Below are positions 44,688 to 53,751 of a DNA stretch of 64,000 bases, piece by piece. The number at the start of each line of letters is the position of its first letter. Position 1 is the first letter of the stretch. The notes under the pieces were generated by a model. It did not search any database. It saw nothing but the letters and a program-made list of their open reading frames with translations, and was not told the origin of the DNA. This DNA comes from Desulfosudis oleivorans. GTDB taxonomy: Bacteria > Desulfobacterota > Desulfobacteria > Desulfobacterales > SURF-7. A program made the position numbers and the translations under genes. The DNA is taken from the NCBI GenBank assembly GCA_020723325.1, contig DYJD01000015.1, positions 18,070 to 82,069 of the forward strand, written 5' to 3'.

Positions 44688-44801
44688 AGCCAGGTTGATA
44701 GCTCCTCCTCCGCCTTTGATTTCAGCGGCCTTGTCCTTTACCTTGCTGCGGACTTGATCTACGTAAGCTATCAGCTCTTTGACCGGCTGTTGATATCTGG
44801 A

Positions 44802-46337
44802 TCACTTCGCGATCCTCATGATATCGGGTAAATCCGCCGAGCGATCCTGGGTGACATGATGGCGGCTCAGGATTTCGGAATGGGTTTGCAGGGCTTTTTG
44901 GCGATCAATTACTAGTTGGTAGCCTTTTTTGTTCTCAAAGACGATAAAGGGGGTTTCAGTAGCCCTCACCAGGCGATAAAATTGATTGAAGTCGGAAAAG
45001 GGCTCGCCGTTGACCTTGGTGACGATCCAGGCTGCCAGATCATGATAGCCGATATTGACATCGCCGGCCAGAATCTGAACAGCCACAACAACTTCCTTTT
45101 TGCGGGGTGTGATCCAATCCGCCATCTCCACTAGAAATTCGTCTGGAGCGCTTTTAGCCCAGTCGCCGCCCCAGCGCTTGATGAGATTCTTGGTGAGCGG
45201 GCTGAAGACGATTCCACCGAAAATATAGAAGCGGGGCAGTTGATCATATTGTTCGGGTTGCACCAGCAGATATTCCCTTTGGATACGGTTGAGGGGCAGT
45301 GAAAAGGTTTTGGGAACGCCTTGACGCAGAACCTCCAGTTCAACCTTTTCACCCATTTGATGGCGGTCGATATAATAGTAGTAGTGGGTGCGTTCCTTGG
45401 GACGGAATTCCACAGTACCGTCATCGGCAATGGGATAGCCGTCCACGGCTGTCAATACATCTCCTTTTTGAATGATGTTTTCAGCGGGTGAACCCAGATG
45501 AACATGCACCACGAGTACGCCGGTGCGGGCCTGGGGAACCTGATGTTTGTCCTTGAGGCTGGGATTCTCCATTTTCTGGGTTTCGATCCCCAGATCCGGG
45601 AAGCCGTCGTATTTTCCGTCTTCCATGTCCTGGAGGAAATGGCTCACAATGGGGGCCGGCACCATATAGCCGATATTTTCCGATTCGCCTGGATTGGAAT
45701 TCTGCATGACCACACCCACGATCTGATCGTTGATGATTACCGGCCCGCCGCTGTTGCCTGGATTGATGGCCGCGTCCATCTGTCCGGTCAGGAAATAACC
45801 ACTGCTGTGGTCGTAAAGCTGATGTTCGATGCGGGACATGATGCCTTTGGTAATACTGAGGGAATCACCGCCGAAGGGAAAACCGAAGACCAGTACTTCC
45901 TGACGGGGAAAGGGCAGATCCCCCACCGCCAAAGGTTTCACGCCGTCGAAAAAGCGCTGATCATCCACGGTGAGGATGGCTAGGTCGGCTTCATGGGAAA
46001 CGGCCAAAATACGGGCGTTGTGGCGTTTGGCGGCGCCGTAACGGCGGACCTGGATAAAAGTCTGATCCGCAATGACATGGGCATTGGTGAGAATCCGGTT
46101 GCCGGAGATGACCGCTCCGGAACCGCGTTTATTATGCACCTCGAACATGCGCCACGGATTGAAGTAGTCCGGAAGATTGGCTGTGGTATAAATTTTGACA
46201 ATGGCCCCCTTCACCGCTTCCTCACCTTCATCCTGTGCCGGTTGCGCTTGTGTACCTTGGGGGGGTGATACCGCGGCGATTGTCAGAAACAGCATGAAAA
46301 GATGGACGGCCAAACCGGAATAAACGTGTTTTTCCAA
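44802..46337 (-). CDS. DegP-like trypsin-fold serine protease with PDZ domains
   Basis: Periplasmic HtrA-type protease, 511 residues. Signal peptide (LFMLFLTIAAVSPPQGTQA) then the S1C domain with His in TNAHVIA, Asp in EADLAILT and Ser in GNSGGPV. A PDZ domain follows (GVLVVHVHLGSPAENIIQKGDVLTA, near 300), and a second, PDZ-like region covers about 390-480. The very Tyr-rich insertion THYYYYIDRH and overall length resemble plant Deg2/9-like proteins more than E. coli DegP. The stop TGA leads in frame into the ORF at 43875-44687. An alpha/beta hydrolase gene lies 18 bases upstream. Confidence 0.9.
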   Translation of the reverse strand: MEKHVYSGLAVHLFMLFLTIAAVSPPQGTQAQPAQDEGEEAVKGAIVKIYTTANLPDYFNPWRMFEVHNKRGSGAVISGNRILTNAHVIADQTFIQVRRYGAAKRHNARILAVSHEADLAILTVDDQRFFDGVKPLAVGDLPFPRQEVLVFGFPFGGDSLSITKGIMSRIEHQLYDHSSGYFLTGQMDAAINPGNSGGPVIINDQIVGVVMQNSNPGESENIGYMVPAPIVSHFLQDMEDGKYDGFPDLGIETQKMENPSLKDKHQVPQARTGVLVVHVHLGSPAENIIQKGDVLTAVDGYPIADDGTVEFRPKERTHYYYYIDRHQMGEKVELEVLRQGVPKTFSLPLNRIQREYLLVQPEQYDQLPRFYIFGGIVFSPLTKNLIKRWGGDWAKSAPDEFLVEMADWITPRKKEVVVAVQILAGDVNIGYHDLAAWIVTKVNGEPFSDFNQFYRLVRATETPFIVFENKKGYQLVIDRQKALQTHSEILSRHHVTQDRSADLPDIMRIAK

Positions 46338-46355
46338 TGGGGACTCTCCTTGAAT

Positions 46356-47207
46356 TTAAAGCTCGTTCAAAATGCCGTTTTTTTGCAGAAAGCTATTAAC
46401 ATCCTGCCAGAAACGTTCCTGATCCGGCGGGCAGTCGTTATGGCCGCAGGCATAGGTCAGCATTTCACTCTTCAATGCAGCATGATGCAACTGTTGGCCG
46501 TGGCTGTAAGGAACCACTTCATCATGGTTGCCGTGGATCACCAGCACGGGTTTGGTATATACGGCCACAGCGGCAAGATTGTCAAAGGGATCCCGGATGA
46601 CCCAACCAGGCAGCAGATAATTTTTCATAAAGGCCCCGATGCTTGAAAAACTGGACATGAGCACCATGGCGCAACCGGCCTGGGAGACGGCCAGGGTGCA
46701 AACCGCGGCCCCTCCCAGGGAACGCCCCATCAGAATGATTCGATTCGGATCCACCTGGGGCTGGGATGCCAGCCATTGATGGGCCGCTTCCAAGGTTTGA
46801 TGAATGGATTCCTGGGAAGGACTTCCCTCGGAGCGGCCGTAGCCGGGATATTCCACCAATAAAACCGCCACGCCGGTTTGCGTGAGCGGAATGAAAAAGG
46901 CCGGCCAGTCATCGATCAATTCGGCGTTGCCATGGGCAAAGAGTAAAGCCGGTGAAGGCTTGGGAGGTTCGGAGCGCTCTTTTTCCAGCGGCGCCATGAA
47001 CCATACTTCCGTTTTTCCAAAGGGCAGGGACAGATGGAATTTGGTTATTCCGGGAACAGCGGCTGGGGCTTCCGGCGGTTTTTCAACCAGGTGGCGGGGG
47101 AATAAGATGAAACGCTGTAGGAAATATGCCAGGAGACAGTACACCAGATAAATCGACACTAAACTGAAAATAATCTTTGGTATCATAACCACTCTCGTTT
47201 TGTTCAT
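46356..47207 (-). CDS. Membrane-anchored alpha/beta hydrolase
   Basis: 283 residues with an N-terminal membrane helix (IIFSLVSIYLVYCLLAYFL). The hydrolase domain has LLFAHGNAE (oxyanion loop), GYGRSEG, nucleophile GRSLGGA, acid near HGNHDEVVP and a C-terminal histidine in CGHNDCP. This is the BEM46/ABHD-type subfamily, like the protein at 36187-36975. It precedes the protease gene by 18 bases and is probably cotranscribed with it. Substrate unknown; membrane lipid or acyl esters are possible. Confidence 0.85.
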   Translation of the reverse strand: MNKTRVVMIPKIIFSLVSIYLVYCLLAYFLQRFILFPRHLVEKPPEAPAAVPGITKFHLSLPFGKTEVWFMAPLEKERSEPPKPSPALLFAHGNAELIDDWPAFFIPLTQTGVAVLLVEYPGYGRSEGSPSQESIHQTLEAAHQWLASQPQVDPNRIILMGRSLGGAAVCTLAVSQAGCAMVLMSSFSSIGAFMKNYLLPGWVIRDPFDNLAAVAVYTKPVLVIHGNHDEVVPYSHGQQLHHAALKSEMLTYACGHNDCPPDQERFWQDVNSFLQKNGILNEL

Positions 47208-47257
47208 GACGGCTTCCAGAAGCCTTTTTTATCAGAGACGATACCGCGGGCCATCAC

Positions 47258-47809
47258 TTACAATGTGTCGGCCAGTCGGCTGGATGTTTTGCGCATGTTC
47301 ATGCTCAGCAGGCGCGCCAGACCCTTTAATATTTTAATGCCGATTCTGGGATGGTGCTCCAGTATCAAATCAAAGCCTTTGCCCGTAAGCGCAACCAGGG
47401 TGGTATCCGTACAGGCTCTGACGGTGGCTGACCGGGGAGTGTGATCGATAATGGACATTTCTCCAATGGTCCTGCCGGCCGGCAGGGTGGCGATAACCTT
47501 GCCAAGTCCGGTGGCGGCTTCCTTGATCACCTCGAGCTGACCATCCACAATAAAACAGACATAATCCCCCTTGTCGCCTTCTCTAAAAAGAATTTCGTTC
47601 TTTTTGATTTCAAAGAAGTTCATGTGGTCGGCAATCAGGGTCAGTTCATTTGAATCAAGCTGATTGAAGAGGGGCATCTGAATTAAAAAATCGATAATCT
47701 GCTTTTTTAGGCTGGTTGTTTTAGGAACATTTTTCTTTTCCATAGATTGTTGGTCCCATTCAGGATGTTGGAGTATGCCCATTGGATCGAATTCAAATTT
47801 TTTTTGCAT
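47258..47809 (-). CDS. Cyclic-nucleotide-binding domain protein
   Basis: Stand-alone CNB domain, 183 residues, no HTH, no kinase or channel part. The domain lies at about 45-165: LFREGDKGDYVCFIVDGQLEV and the phosphate-binding cassette GRTIGEMSIIDHTPRSATVRA with Glu and Arg both present, so cAMP or cGMP binding is plausible. A C-terminal helix closes the fold. The N-terminal 30 residues are not conserved-looking, so ATG at an internal position is possible. It lies 51 bases upstream of the hydrolase-protease genes on the same strand, and may be part of that unit. Confidence 0.88.
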   Translation of the reverse strand: MQKKFEFDPMGILQHPEWDQQSMEKKNVPKTTSLKKQIIDFLIQMPLFNQLDSNELTLIADHMNFFEIKKNEILFREGDKGDYVCFIVDGQLEVIKEAATGLGKVIATLPAGRTIGEMSIIDHTPRSATVRACTDTTLVALTGKGFDLILEHHPRIGIKILKGLARLLSMNMRKTSSRLADTL

Positions 47810-48071
47810 TTGGTTGACTTTTAGAAATTCCTTTTTTATATAGAAAAATTTTAGGTCAACATCAAATAAAATGTGAAATGGTATTGTAATTCAATCGCGC
47901 GCTGCTGAATGAAAATCGGTGTCGGACCTATAAAATGATTGTTTTTTCAGAACGTTGTTTTTTGCCTGAAGCAACTGTTTCCGGAAAAGGAGACAAGATA
48001 TATTGTGAGTATCCATCAGTGTTTTAGAACTAATAAATGATGAATTTGAATTTTGAATGGGGGGAAAGTGT

Positions 48072-50267
48072 ATGCAAAATGAACGACCGATTTATTTTAC
48101 CGATCCTGACAAACTTGTCGATTTTATAATCGATAAGGTGGGCAAAAACATCGTCCTAGGAATGTGTTTGGGGCTGGGTAAACCCAACCATTTTGCCAAT
48201 GCCATTTACAAAAAAGCCAAGGAAGATCCGGATCTCAGATTGAAGATTTTAACGGCCCTCTCCCTTGAGCCGCCCACCTGGTCCAGCGATCTGGAAAGAC
48301 GCTTCCTAGAACCGCTGGTGCAACGGGTATGGAAAGGTTATGTGAACCTGGATTATGTGACCGCCGTGCGCAAGAATGAGCTGCCGCCCAATGTGGAAGT
48401 CGGCGAGTTTTTCTATAAGGCCGGCGGCTATCTGGACAACGAGCACATGCAGCAGAATTACACCAGCACCAACTATACCCATGCGGCCCGGGATGTGCGC
48501 GACAACGGCATGAATGTGGGCGGGCAGTTGGTGGCCAAAAAAGTGCTGAACGGCAAACCCATGTTCAGCATGAGTTCCAATTCGGATACGGCCCTGGATG
48601 CTTTCCGCGAGATCGAACGGCAGCGCAAAGAAGGGAAAAGGGTGGCGGCCATCGGCCAGGTGAACAACAACCTGCCGTTCATGTATGGAGATGCGGTCAT
48701 CGAGCCCCATTTTTTTGATGCCGTGCTGGAAGCGCCGGATATGCATTTCACCCTGTTCGGCGCACCGCGTGAACCCGTGACCGTCATAGATTACGTCATC
48801 GGCATGCACGCCAGCGGCTTGATCAAAGACGGCGGCACGCTCCAGATCGGTATCGGTTCCCTGGGGGATGCCATTGCCTATGGAATGCGCATCCGTCACC
48901 TGCAAAACGAGGTCTACAACAACGTGATGCGCGATCTGGGCGTTCATGACAATTTCGGGGATATTATCAATCGCGTGGGCGGGACCGCTATTTTTGAAAA
49001 GGGTATTTATGGTTCCACCGAGATGCTGGTGGATGCTTTCCTGCATCTGTACAAGGCCGGCATCATGAAACGCAAGGTGTACGACAATGTTCCCCTCCAA
49101 AAACTGTTGAATGCCGGAAAAATTCAGGTCAAGCAAAAGGTGACCCCCGCGATCATCGAAATGCTGGCCGAGCAAGCCGCCATTCATCCCCGGTTGACAG
49201 CCAAGGATTTTACTTTTCTGCAGGAGTACGGCATATTAAAGGCGGAGCTGAAATATGAAAACGGGGAAATCGTAAACGGCAAGGACCGTTTCGTTGCCGA
49301 CCTGCGGGATGCCAACAGCAAGGATCGTCTGTTCCAGTCCTGTCTGGGAAAACAACTGAAGGACGGTTTCTGGATGCATGCCGGCTTTTTCCTTGGGCCG
49401 CCCGACTTTTATGATGTGTTGAACAACATGTCCGAAGAAGAGCGCATGCAGATCAACATGACCAGCGTGCTCAACACCAATCAGCTTTACGGCAACAATC
49501 CTTATTCAAGTGAAGAGCTCAAGATGCTGCAACGCAAGGACGCCCGTTTCATCAATGCCGGCCTGATGGTCATGTTGTCCGGCGCAGTGGTCTCCGACGG
49601 CCTGGAAGATCTCCGGGTGATCAGCGGCGTGGGCGGCCAATACAATTTTGTGGCCCAGGGCCATGCCCTGGAAGACGCCCGCGGTGTATTGATGATCCGC
49701 AGCACCCGGGCCAAGGGCAAGGATGTCAGCTCCAATGTGGTTTTCAATTACGGTCATACCACTGTTCCGCGCCACCTGCGGGACATCATCGTGACCGAAT
49801 ACGGTATCGCGGATTTGCGCGGCAAGAGTGATAAGAATGTCATTTGCGCCCTGCTCAACGTGACCGACTCCCGTTTTCAGGACGGTCTTTTACAGCGGGC
49901 CAAGCAGGCCAAGAAGATCCCTGCTACCTATCAAATTCCGGATCGCTTCCGTAACAATTATCCGGAACGTTTGGAAAAGGCCCTTGCGACCTACAAAGAA
50001 AAAAGCCTTTTCCCGGTCTTTCCCTTTGGCACAGCTTTTACGGATGAGGAAATCGTGCTTGGAAAGTCCTTGCGGGAATTCAAAGAAAAAGCAGCGGAAA
50101 GCAAAATGGCGGTTCTGTCAGGGCTAGTGGGCCAATTGGTGGCGCCGGTGCCCGAGGCGGCTAAAAAATATCTGGAGCGAATGCAACTGGATAAGCCCGG
50201 CAACCGCCAGGAGCGCATGATGCAGAAGATCGTTATTCTGGCCCTCAAGCAGGCCGGTCAGATCTAA
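48072..50267 (+). CDS. Acetyl-CoA hydrolase/CoA-transferase family protein, extended form
   Basis: Belongs to the acetyl-CoA hydrolase/transferase family, which moves CoA between carboxylic acids. The C-terminal signature VISGVGGQYNFVAQG is close to the GVGGQ...F of the family, and the motif TEYGIADLRGK follows. The catalytic Glu is expected in the C-terminal half. At 731 residues it is much longer than the 430-540 usual. The start at 48072 follows GGGGAAAG; an ATG at 48057 lies before it. In this phylum such enzymes act in acetate, propionate or succinate conversion. It is flanked by a terminator and stands alone. Confidence 0.85.
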   Translation: MQNERPIYFTDPDKLVDFIIDKVGKNIVLGMCLGLGKPNHFANAIYKKAKEDPDLRLKILTALSLEPPTWSSDLERRFLEPLVQRVWKGYVNLDYVTAVRKNELPPNVEVGEFFYKAGGYLDNEHMQQNYTSTNYTHAARDVRDNGMNVGGQLVAKKVLNGKPMFSMSSNSDTALDAFREIERQRKEGKRVAAIGQVNNNLPFMYGDAVIEPHFFDAVLEAPDMHFTLFGAPREPVTVIDYVIGMHASGLIKDGGTLQIGIGSLGDAIAYGMRIRHLQNEVYNNVMRDLGVHDNFGDIINRVGGTAIFEKGIYGSTEMLVDAFLHLYKAGIMKRKVYDNVPLQKLLNAGKIQVKQKVTPAIIEMLAEQAAIHPRLTAKDFTFLQEYGILKAELKYENGEIVNGKDRFVADLRDANSKDRLFQSCLGKQLKDGFWMHAGFFLGPPDFYDVLNNMSEEERMQINMTSVLNTNQLYGNNPYSSEELKMLQRKDARFINAGLMVMLSGAVVSDGLEDLRVISGVGGQYNFVAQGHALEDARGVLMIRSTRAKGKDVSSNVVFNYGHTTVPRHLRDIIVTEYGIADLRGKSDKNVICALLNVTDSRFQDGLLQRAKQAKKIPATYQIPDRFRNNYPERLEKALATYKEKSLFPVFPFGTAFTDEEIVLGKSLREFKEKAAESKMAVLSGLVGQLVAPVPEAAKKYLERMQLDKPGNRQERMMQKIVILALKQAGQI

Positions 50268-50281
50268 TCCTTTCACAACTA

Positions 50282-50328
50282 CCTTCGGCCCCAGGGAAGC
50301 AGCTTGTTGGCATCCCTGGGGCTGAAGG
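50282..50328. terminator. Large hairpin between convergent genes
   Basis: Arms CCTTCGGCCCCAGGGA (50282-50297) and TCCCTGGGGCTGAAGG (50313-50328) pair over 16 positions, with one G-T pair, and a 15-base loop. It lies between the convergent acetyl-CoA transferase gene and the ORF ending at 50353, so it can serve both, although there is no long T run. Confidence 0.6.
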
Positions 50329-50352
50329 CTTTGATCCTGTTCTCAACCCAAA

Positions 50353-50688
50353 TTAAAAATTACCGGCCGACAAGGCATTCAGGTTGTAATCACCCTTTTC
50401 AACCAATCTCAAGGCGTCTTGAACATCAAGCCATTCCTCGGCCTTGGCTTTCAGGCAAGACACCTGGCTGAAAACCTTATTGCGTGCCTTGAAATATTCA
50501 TTGGCTTCATCAGCCCGCACTTCATCAAATTCGAAAATTGCAAAGGCGCGGATTTCCTCACCGGGATTATTGTAAACATAGGTTCCGTTGATTTTGATGA
50601 AATCCGGCACCGGCGGTAGATTCATATAGCATTTGGCCACATCACTGGCGCATTCTTCTGAAAATGTGATGGTTCCGATGATGATCAT
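50353..50688 (-). CDS. Conserved-looking small protein of unknown function
   Basis: 111 residues. AGGAGG lies before the ATG at 50688. The sequence has alternating strands and helices (MIIIGTITFSEE, FAIFEFDEVRADEANEYF) resembling a small ferredoxin-like alpha-beta fold, and two cysteines early (EECASDVAKCY). No signal peptide. No family recognised with confidence. It is convergent with the acetyl-CoA transferase gene. Confidence 0.6.
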   Translation of the reverse strand: MIIIGTITFSEECASDVAKCYMNLPPVPDFIKINGTYVYNNPGEEIRAFAIFEFDEVRADEANEYFKARNKVFSQVSCLKAKAEEWLDVQDALRLVEKGDYNLNALSAGNF

Positions 50689-50807
50689 GCTTCTTTTCCT
50701 CCTGCGTTGAGTTATAAGAAAGGTTACAGCCTTTTACTCATTGTTGTAAAATGAAGGCCGGCCGCTGTCAAATAAAAAAAGGCAGACGCGGCCGCAGTCA
50801 GGGCCTG

Positions 50808-50993
50808 TCAAATCAACCCATTGAAACCGGCCCAGCGCACCATGGTTGCGATCAGTCGTTTGATTTGCCCCCTTAATTTCAATCGAATTTTTTTCAACCC
50901 GCCCGCCTGGCGCTGAGCCAGGTGTTCTGCCAGCAAAACCTCCAACTCATCATGGATTTGCTTGCCGATACGCAAAAATGTCAGGGTTGCCAT
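50808..50993 (-). CDS. Small basic protein
   Basis: 61 residues from ATG at 50993 (MATLTFLRIGKQIHDELE), preceded by AGGAG with good spacing. A longer frame to 51086 has no such site. Amphipathic helix, basic C-terminal half (GLKKIRLKLRGQIKRLI). A terminator at 51071-51105 separates it from upstream genes. Function unknown. Confidence 0.5.
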   Translation of the reverse strand: MATLTFLRIGKQIHDELEVLLAEHLAQRQAGGLKKIRLKLRGQIKRLIATMVRWAGFNGLI

Positions 50994-51070
50994 GGTCGGT
51001 CTCCTGTGGCAGGTTGAGGAATAATGGTAGCGTATAATTTTATGAATGTTGTCATAGCGCAAATCCAAAA

Positions 51071-51105
51071 AAAAAGCCAGAAGCAATCTCTGCTTCCGGC
51101 TTTTT
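51071..51105. terminator. Bidirectional intrinsic terminator
   Basis: AGCC-a-GAAGCA pairs with TGCTTC-c-GGCT around a short loop, with A5 before and T5 after, so it can end transcripts from either side. It lies between the small genes ending at 51203 and starting at 50993. Confidence 0.75.
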
Positions 51106-51202
51106 CAGGAGGATGATCAACTAATTTTCGTGATCGGCTATTTTAATGATTCATCTTATTTCTCTTCTTGTTTCTCTTCTTGCTCTTCACTTTTTTCCGA
51201 AG

Positions 51203-51394
51203 TTACATGACTTTCAGGCTGTCGCTGAAATCAAATTGAACTCCTTTTTCCCTGATGCTTCTGAATCTCCCATGGCTGTCTGAGCCGAGGTAATCATTTT
51301 GGGTGCTGAAGGGCGTTCCCGACCATGAGCGATTACCGAATTTAAACAGACTGCAGATGTCCATATAATGGGACAGGTTGCTCAACAGTATCAT
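51203..51394 (-). CDS. Small protein expressed from a palindromic-spacer promoter
   Basis: 63 residues with GAAAGGAGG six bases before the ATG at 51394. No signal peptide, membrane helix or known motif (MDICSLFKFGNRSWSG, C-terminal VQFDFSDSLKVM). A near-consensus promoter with an operator-like palindrome lies about 95 bases upstream on the same strand, which supports expression. The upstream ABC exporter genes are on the same strand, but the ABC stop lies beyond this promoter, so transcription is independent. Confidence 0.5.
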   Translation of the reverse strand: MILLSNLSHYMDICSLFKFGNRSWSGTPFSTQNDYLGSDSHGRFRSIREKGVQFDFSDSLKVM

Positions 51395-51487
51395 AGTGGC
51401 CTCCTTTCTTTACAAAAGCCATTTTTGTCCATGCTTCCATCGTTCGCAATGCCTGATTTGCAACTGCATGGACAGGATCTGACATGA

Positions 51488-51516
51488 CTTTAATGACGCT
51501 ATGCGTCATTGTCAAG
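51488..51516 (-). promoter_or_regulatory. Sigma-70 promoter with operator filling its spacer
   Basis: On the minus strand, TTGACA (51516-51511), a 17-base perfect palindrome ATGACGC-ata-GCGTCAT (51510-51494) and TAAAGT (51493-51488) follow without a gap. The -35 is perfect, the spacer length ideal and the -10 fair. A protein on the palindrome would block RNA polymerase directly. The regulator is not identified. Confidence 0.75.
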
Positions 51517-51628
51517 AGATTTTTCCAATTCATATGTGTCGACAACAATATATTATGATTCAAAAAAATAAGGACAAAATCCAAATGACGCTGAGAAACG
51601 ATTTTTTATGTTCACAAGCGTCTGAAAA

Positions 51629-52777
51629 TTAATGCCATTTGAAAATTTTCAGGCCGGCGGCAAAGAAGCCGATGCCCATTGCAAACAACAGCAAAGTGGG
51701 CATTGCGATTTGGGAAAAACCGGCGCCTTCGATGAAAATACTGCGGATTCCATCCGCCAGCAGGGATAGGGGCAGTTTTTGGATATAGGGTATGCTCCAA
51801 TCCGGAAAATTATGGTAGCTGAAAAAAACCCCGGACAGCACCATCATGGGCATGACCACCACATTGATGAGGCCGTTGCCGATCTCGGTATTGGCTGTGC
51901 GCGCTGAAATAAAGACGGCGATTCCGCCAAAGGCGATGTTACCGGCCACGAAGAAGACAATCAAAGCCAATATTTCACCCTGAATGCGGATGTGAAAAAC
52001 CAGGTAGGCAAACAGCACCAGCAGGCCGGATTCAATGAAATTCATGGCGATGCGCACGATCATCAGGGCCATGAGAAAGTAGGATTTTTTCATGGGCGTG
52101 GCCACCATGCGCCGCAAGAGTTTTTTGGAGCGCTTTTCGATCATGCCGTAGCTCAAGCCCCACATGCAGGACATCATGATACCCATGGACATCAAGCCCG
52201 GCACCAGAAAGTCGATGTAGCGGGTGCCGGTCACGGTCAAGGGCTGAATATCGTTGTGGCCGATAGAATCAACAGAATCCGGCTTTCCCCGGTTCAACAG
52301 ACGCACCAGTTTTAAATAGGTGAGCTGGGAGTCCGGATTTAATGGATCAAATTGGTATTTAAGAACTTCTTCCTTTTCTTCCAGGAGAATGCTGACCCGG
52401 CCGCGTTTCAGCAAAACCATGGCCTGGGCGCGGTCGGTCTTGAGAAAGGTGAAGGTGGTACGCCCCAATTGCTCTTCTTGCAGGGAAAGTTTGAAGCAAG
52501 GGGTCTGATCGGCGCTGGATTCGCAAGGGGCGGTCTGGGCTGCAAAAAAGGCGTCCATGCGCGGTGTTGCCTGGGCTTGCCTCCCTTCCTCATTTTTAAT
52601 GACGGCTACAGTATGGAAGACATCCGGCTTCTGGGTAAAGGCCACTCCCAATCCCAGGGACATGAGAATGGGAAACACGATTCCCCAGAACAGCACCGCC
52701 GGTTGCCGGAAAATGTCTTTGAAAAGAGCGGCAATCAGGTGAATGAGTTGCCGCGGTAGTAATGTGTTCTTATTCAT
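51629..52777 (-). CDS. ABC-2 type exporter permease
   Basis: 382 residues, ABC-2 family (NatB/YhaP/DrrB-like). First helix at about 28-48 (AVLFWGIVFPILMSLGLGVAF), a long extracytoplasmic domain (50-180) and five more helices after residue 190 (IDFLVPGLMSMGIMMSCMWG, then FLMALMIVRIAMNFI). The CDS starts eight bases inside the end of the ATPase gene (ATGAATAA), indicating translational coupling. Together they form an exporter of unknown substrate; drugs, sodium or lipids are known in the family. Confidence 0.9.
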   Translation of the reverse strand: MNKNTLLPRQLIHLIAALFKDIFRQPAVLFWGIVFPILMSLGLGVAFTQKPDVFHTVAVIKNEEGRQAQATPRMDAFFAAQTAPCESSADQTPCFKLSLQEEQLGRTTFTFLKTDRAQAMVLLKRGRVSILLEEKEEVLKYQFDPLNPDSQLTYLKLVRLLNRGKPDSVDSIGHNDIQPLTVTGTRYIDFLVPGLMSMGIMMSCMWGLSYGMIEKRSKKLLRRMVATPMKKSYFLMALMIVRIAMNFIESGLLVLFAYLVFHIRIQGEILALIVFFVAGNIAFGGIAVFISARTANTEIGNGLINVVVMPMMVLSGVFFSYHNFPDWSIPYIQKLPLSLLADGIRSIFIEGAGFSQIAMPTLLLFAMGIGFFAAGLKIFKWH

Positions 52778-53702
52778 CCAGGCGCCTGCCGGTCATGGAA
52801 GTAAATACATCATCAAGGGTTTTGCGCCGGCATTCCAGATTTTTCAGCCGGACATTCTTTTGCTTAAGGAAATCAAAAAAAGAAGGAATTTGGGTTTCAA
52901 AATGTGAGACCAGCAAGGTGCCTCGGCCGAGATCAGGCTCCCATTGAATGGGGAAAGGCACACGACTCCCAAGCAGATCCGCGGCTTGATTCGGTTTTTC
53001 CAGGGTGAATTCGATGATTTTTTCAGCGCCGTCTCCGTTCAAGAGTTGCTCCAGCGTGCCCTCCTTTAAAATCCGGCCTTGGTGCATGATGATGACGTAG
53101 TCGCAGAGATGTTCCGCTTCTTCCATATAGTGGGTGGTCAAGATCAGGGAGGTTCGGGCATGTTCCTTGAGTTGCAAAAGGATATTCCAGATCTCCCGGC
53201 GGGCATTGGGATCCAGGCCGGTGGTGGGTTCATCCAAAAGCAGTATTTTGGGATTGTTCAGCAAGGCAATGCCCAGGGCCAGGCGCTGCCTTTGGCCGCC
53301 GGAAAGGTTGACCGCGTAAGCGTCGCGTTTCTCGGCAAGGCCCACCAGGTCGATGATCTCGGCAACCCGCTTGCGGCCGAGGTCATAAAAGGCGGCAAAG
53401 AGCCGCAAGGTTTCCCGGACGGTGAGTTTGTCGATGAAATGGGTTTCCTGCAAGGAGAGGCCGATCAGGCGATGCAGTTCGTCCGCATGACCCTTCCAGC
53501 TTTTCCCCATGATAAAGATCTCCCCTTGATCCGGTTTTTGGATTCCTTCGATCATCTCCACCAGGGTGGTCTTGCCGGCGCCGTTGGGCCCGAGCAGGGC
53601 CGTGAATTGCCCGGCATGAACATTCAGGCTGATGCCTTTCACCGCCTGAACGTTTTTAAAGGATTTGTGAACTTCCTTGACTTTGATGATCGGTTCCATC
53701 AT
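52770..53702 (-). CDS. ABC transporter ATPase
   Basis: Partner of the permease at 51629. Walker A GPNGAGKTT, Q loop SLQETHF, signature LSGGQRQR, Walker B ILLLDEPTTGLD and H-loop TTHYMEEAEH are complete. Residues 230-310 are the extra C-terminal domain typical of DrrA/NatA-like exporters. The start ATG at 53702 or 53699 (MMEPIIKV) is chosen; the upstream 29 codons are not conserved-like. Cotranscribed with the permease through an eight-base overlap. Confidence 0.95.
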   Translation of the reverse strand: MMEPIIKVKEVHKSFKNVQAVKGISLNVHAGQFTALLGPNGAGKTTLVEMIEGIQKPDQGEIFIMGKSWKGHADELHRLIGLSLQETHFIDKLTVRETLRLFAAFYDLGRKRVAEIIDLVGLAEKRDAYAVNLSGGQRQRLALGIALLNNPKILLLDEPTTGLDPNARREIWNILLQLKEHARTSLILTTHYMEEAEHLCDYVIIMHQGRILKEGTLEQLLNGDGAEKIIEFTLEKPNQAADLLGSRVPFPIQWEPDLGRGTLLVSHFETQIPSFFDFLKQKNVRLKNLECRRKTLDDVFTSMTGRRLDE

Positions 53703-53751
53703 TCTATGCTGTTTTTGCCGCTTTCGTGCTGTTGTAAATGCAAGGTGCGAT

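Noticed and set aside
44802..44804. Selenocysteine codon joining the protease and the next ORF
   Set aside because: The TGA context is IAK-stop-SRY, with no redox motif or neighbouring Cys, and the protease ends naturally there.
48306..49187. 293-codon minus-strand ORF inside the acetyl-CoA transferase gene
   Set aside because: Shadow of the plus-strand gene; histidine-rich random-looking product.
51342..51584. 80-codon minus-strand ORF overlapping the promoter-palindrome
   Set aside because: Most of it lies upstream of or across the promoter, it lacks a ribosome-binding site, and it overlaps the better-supported ORF starting at 51394.
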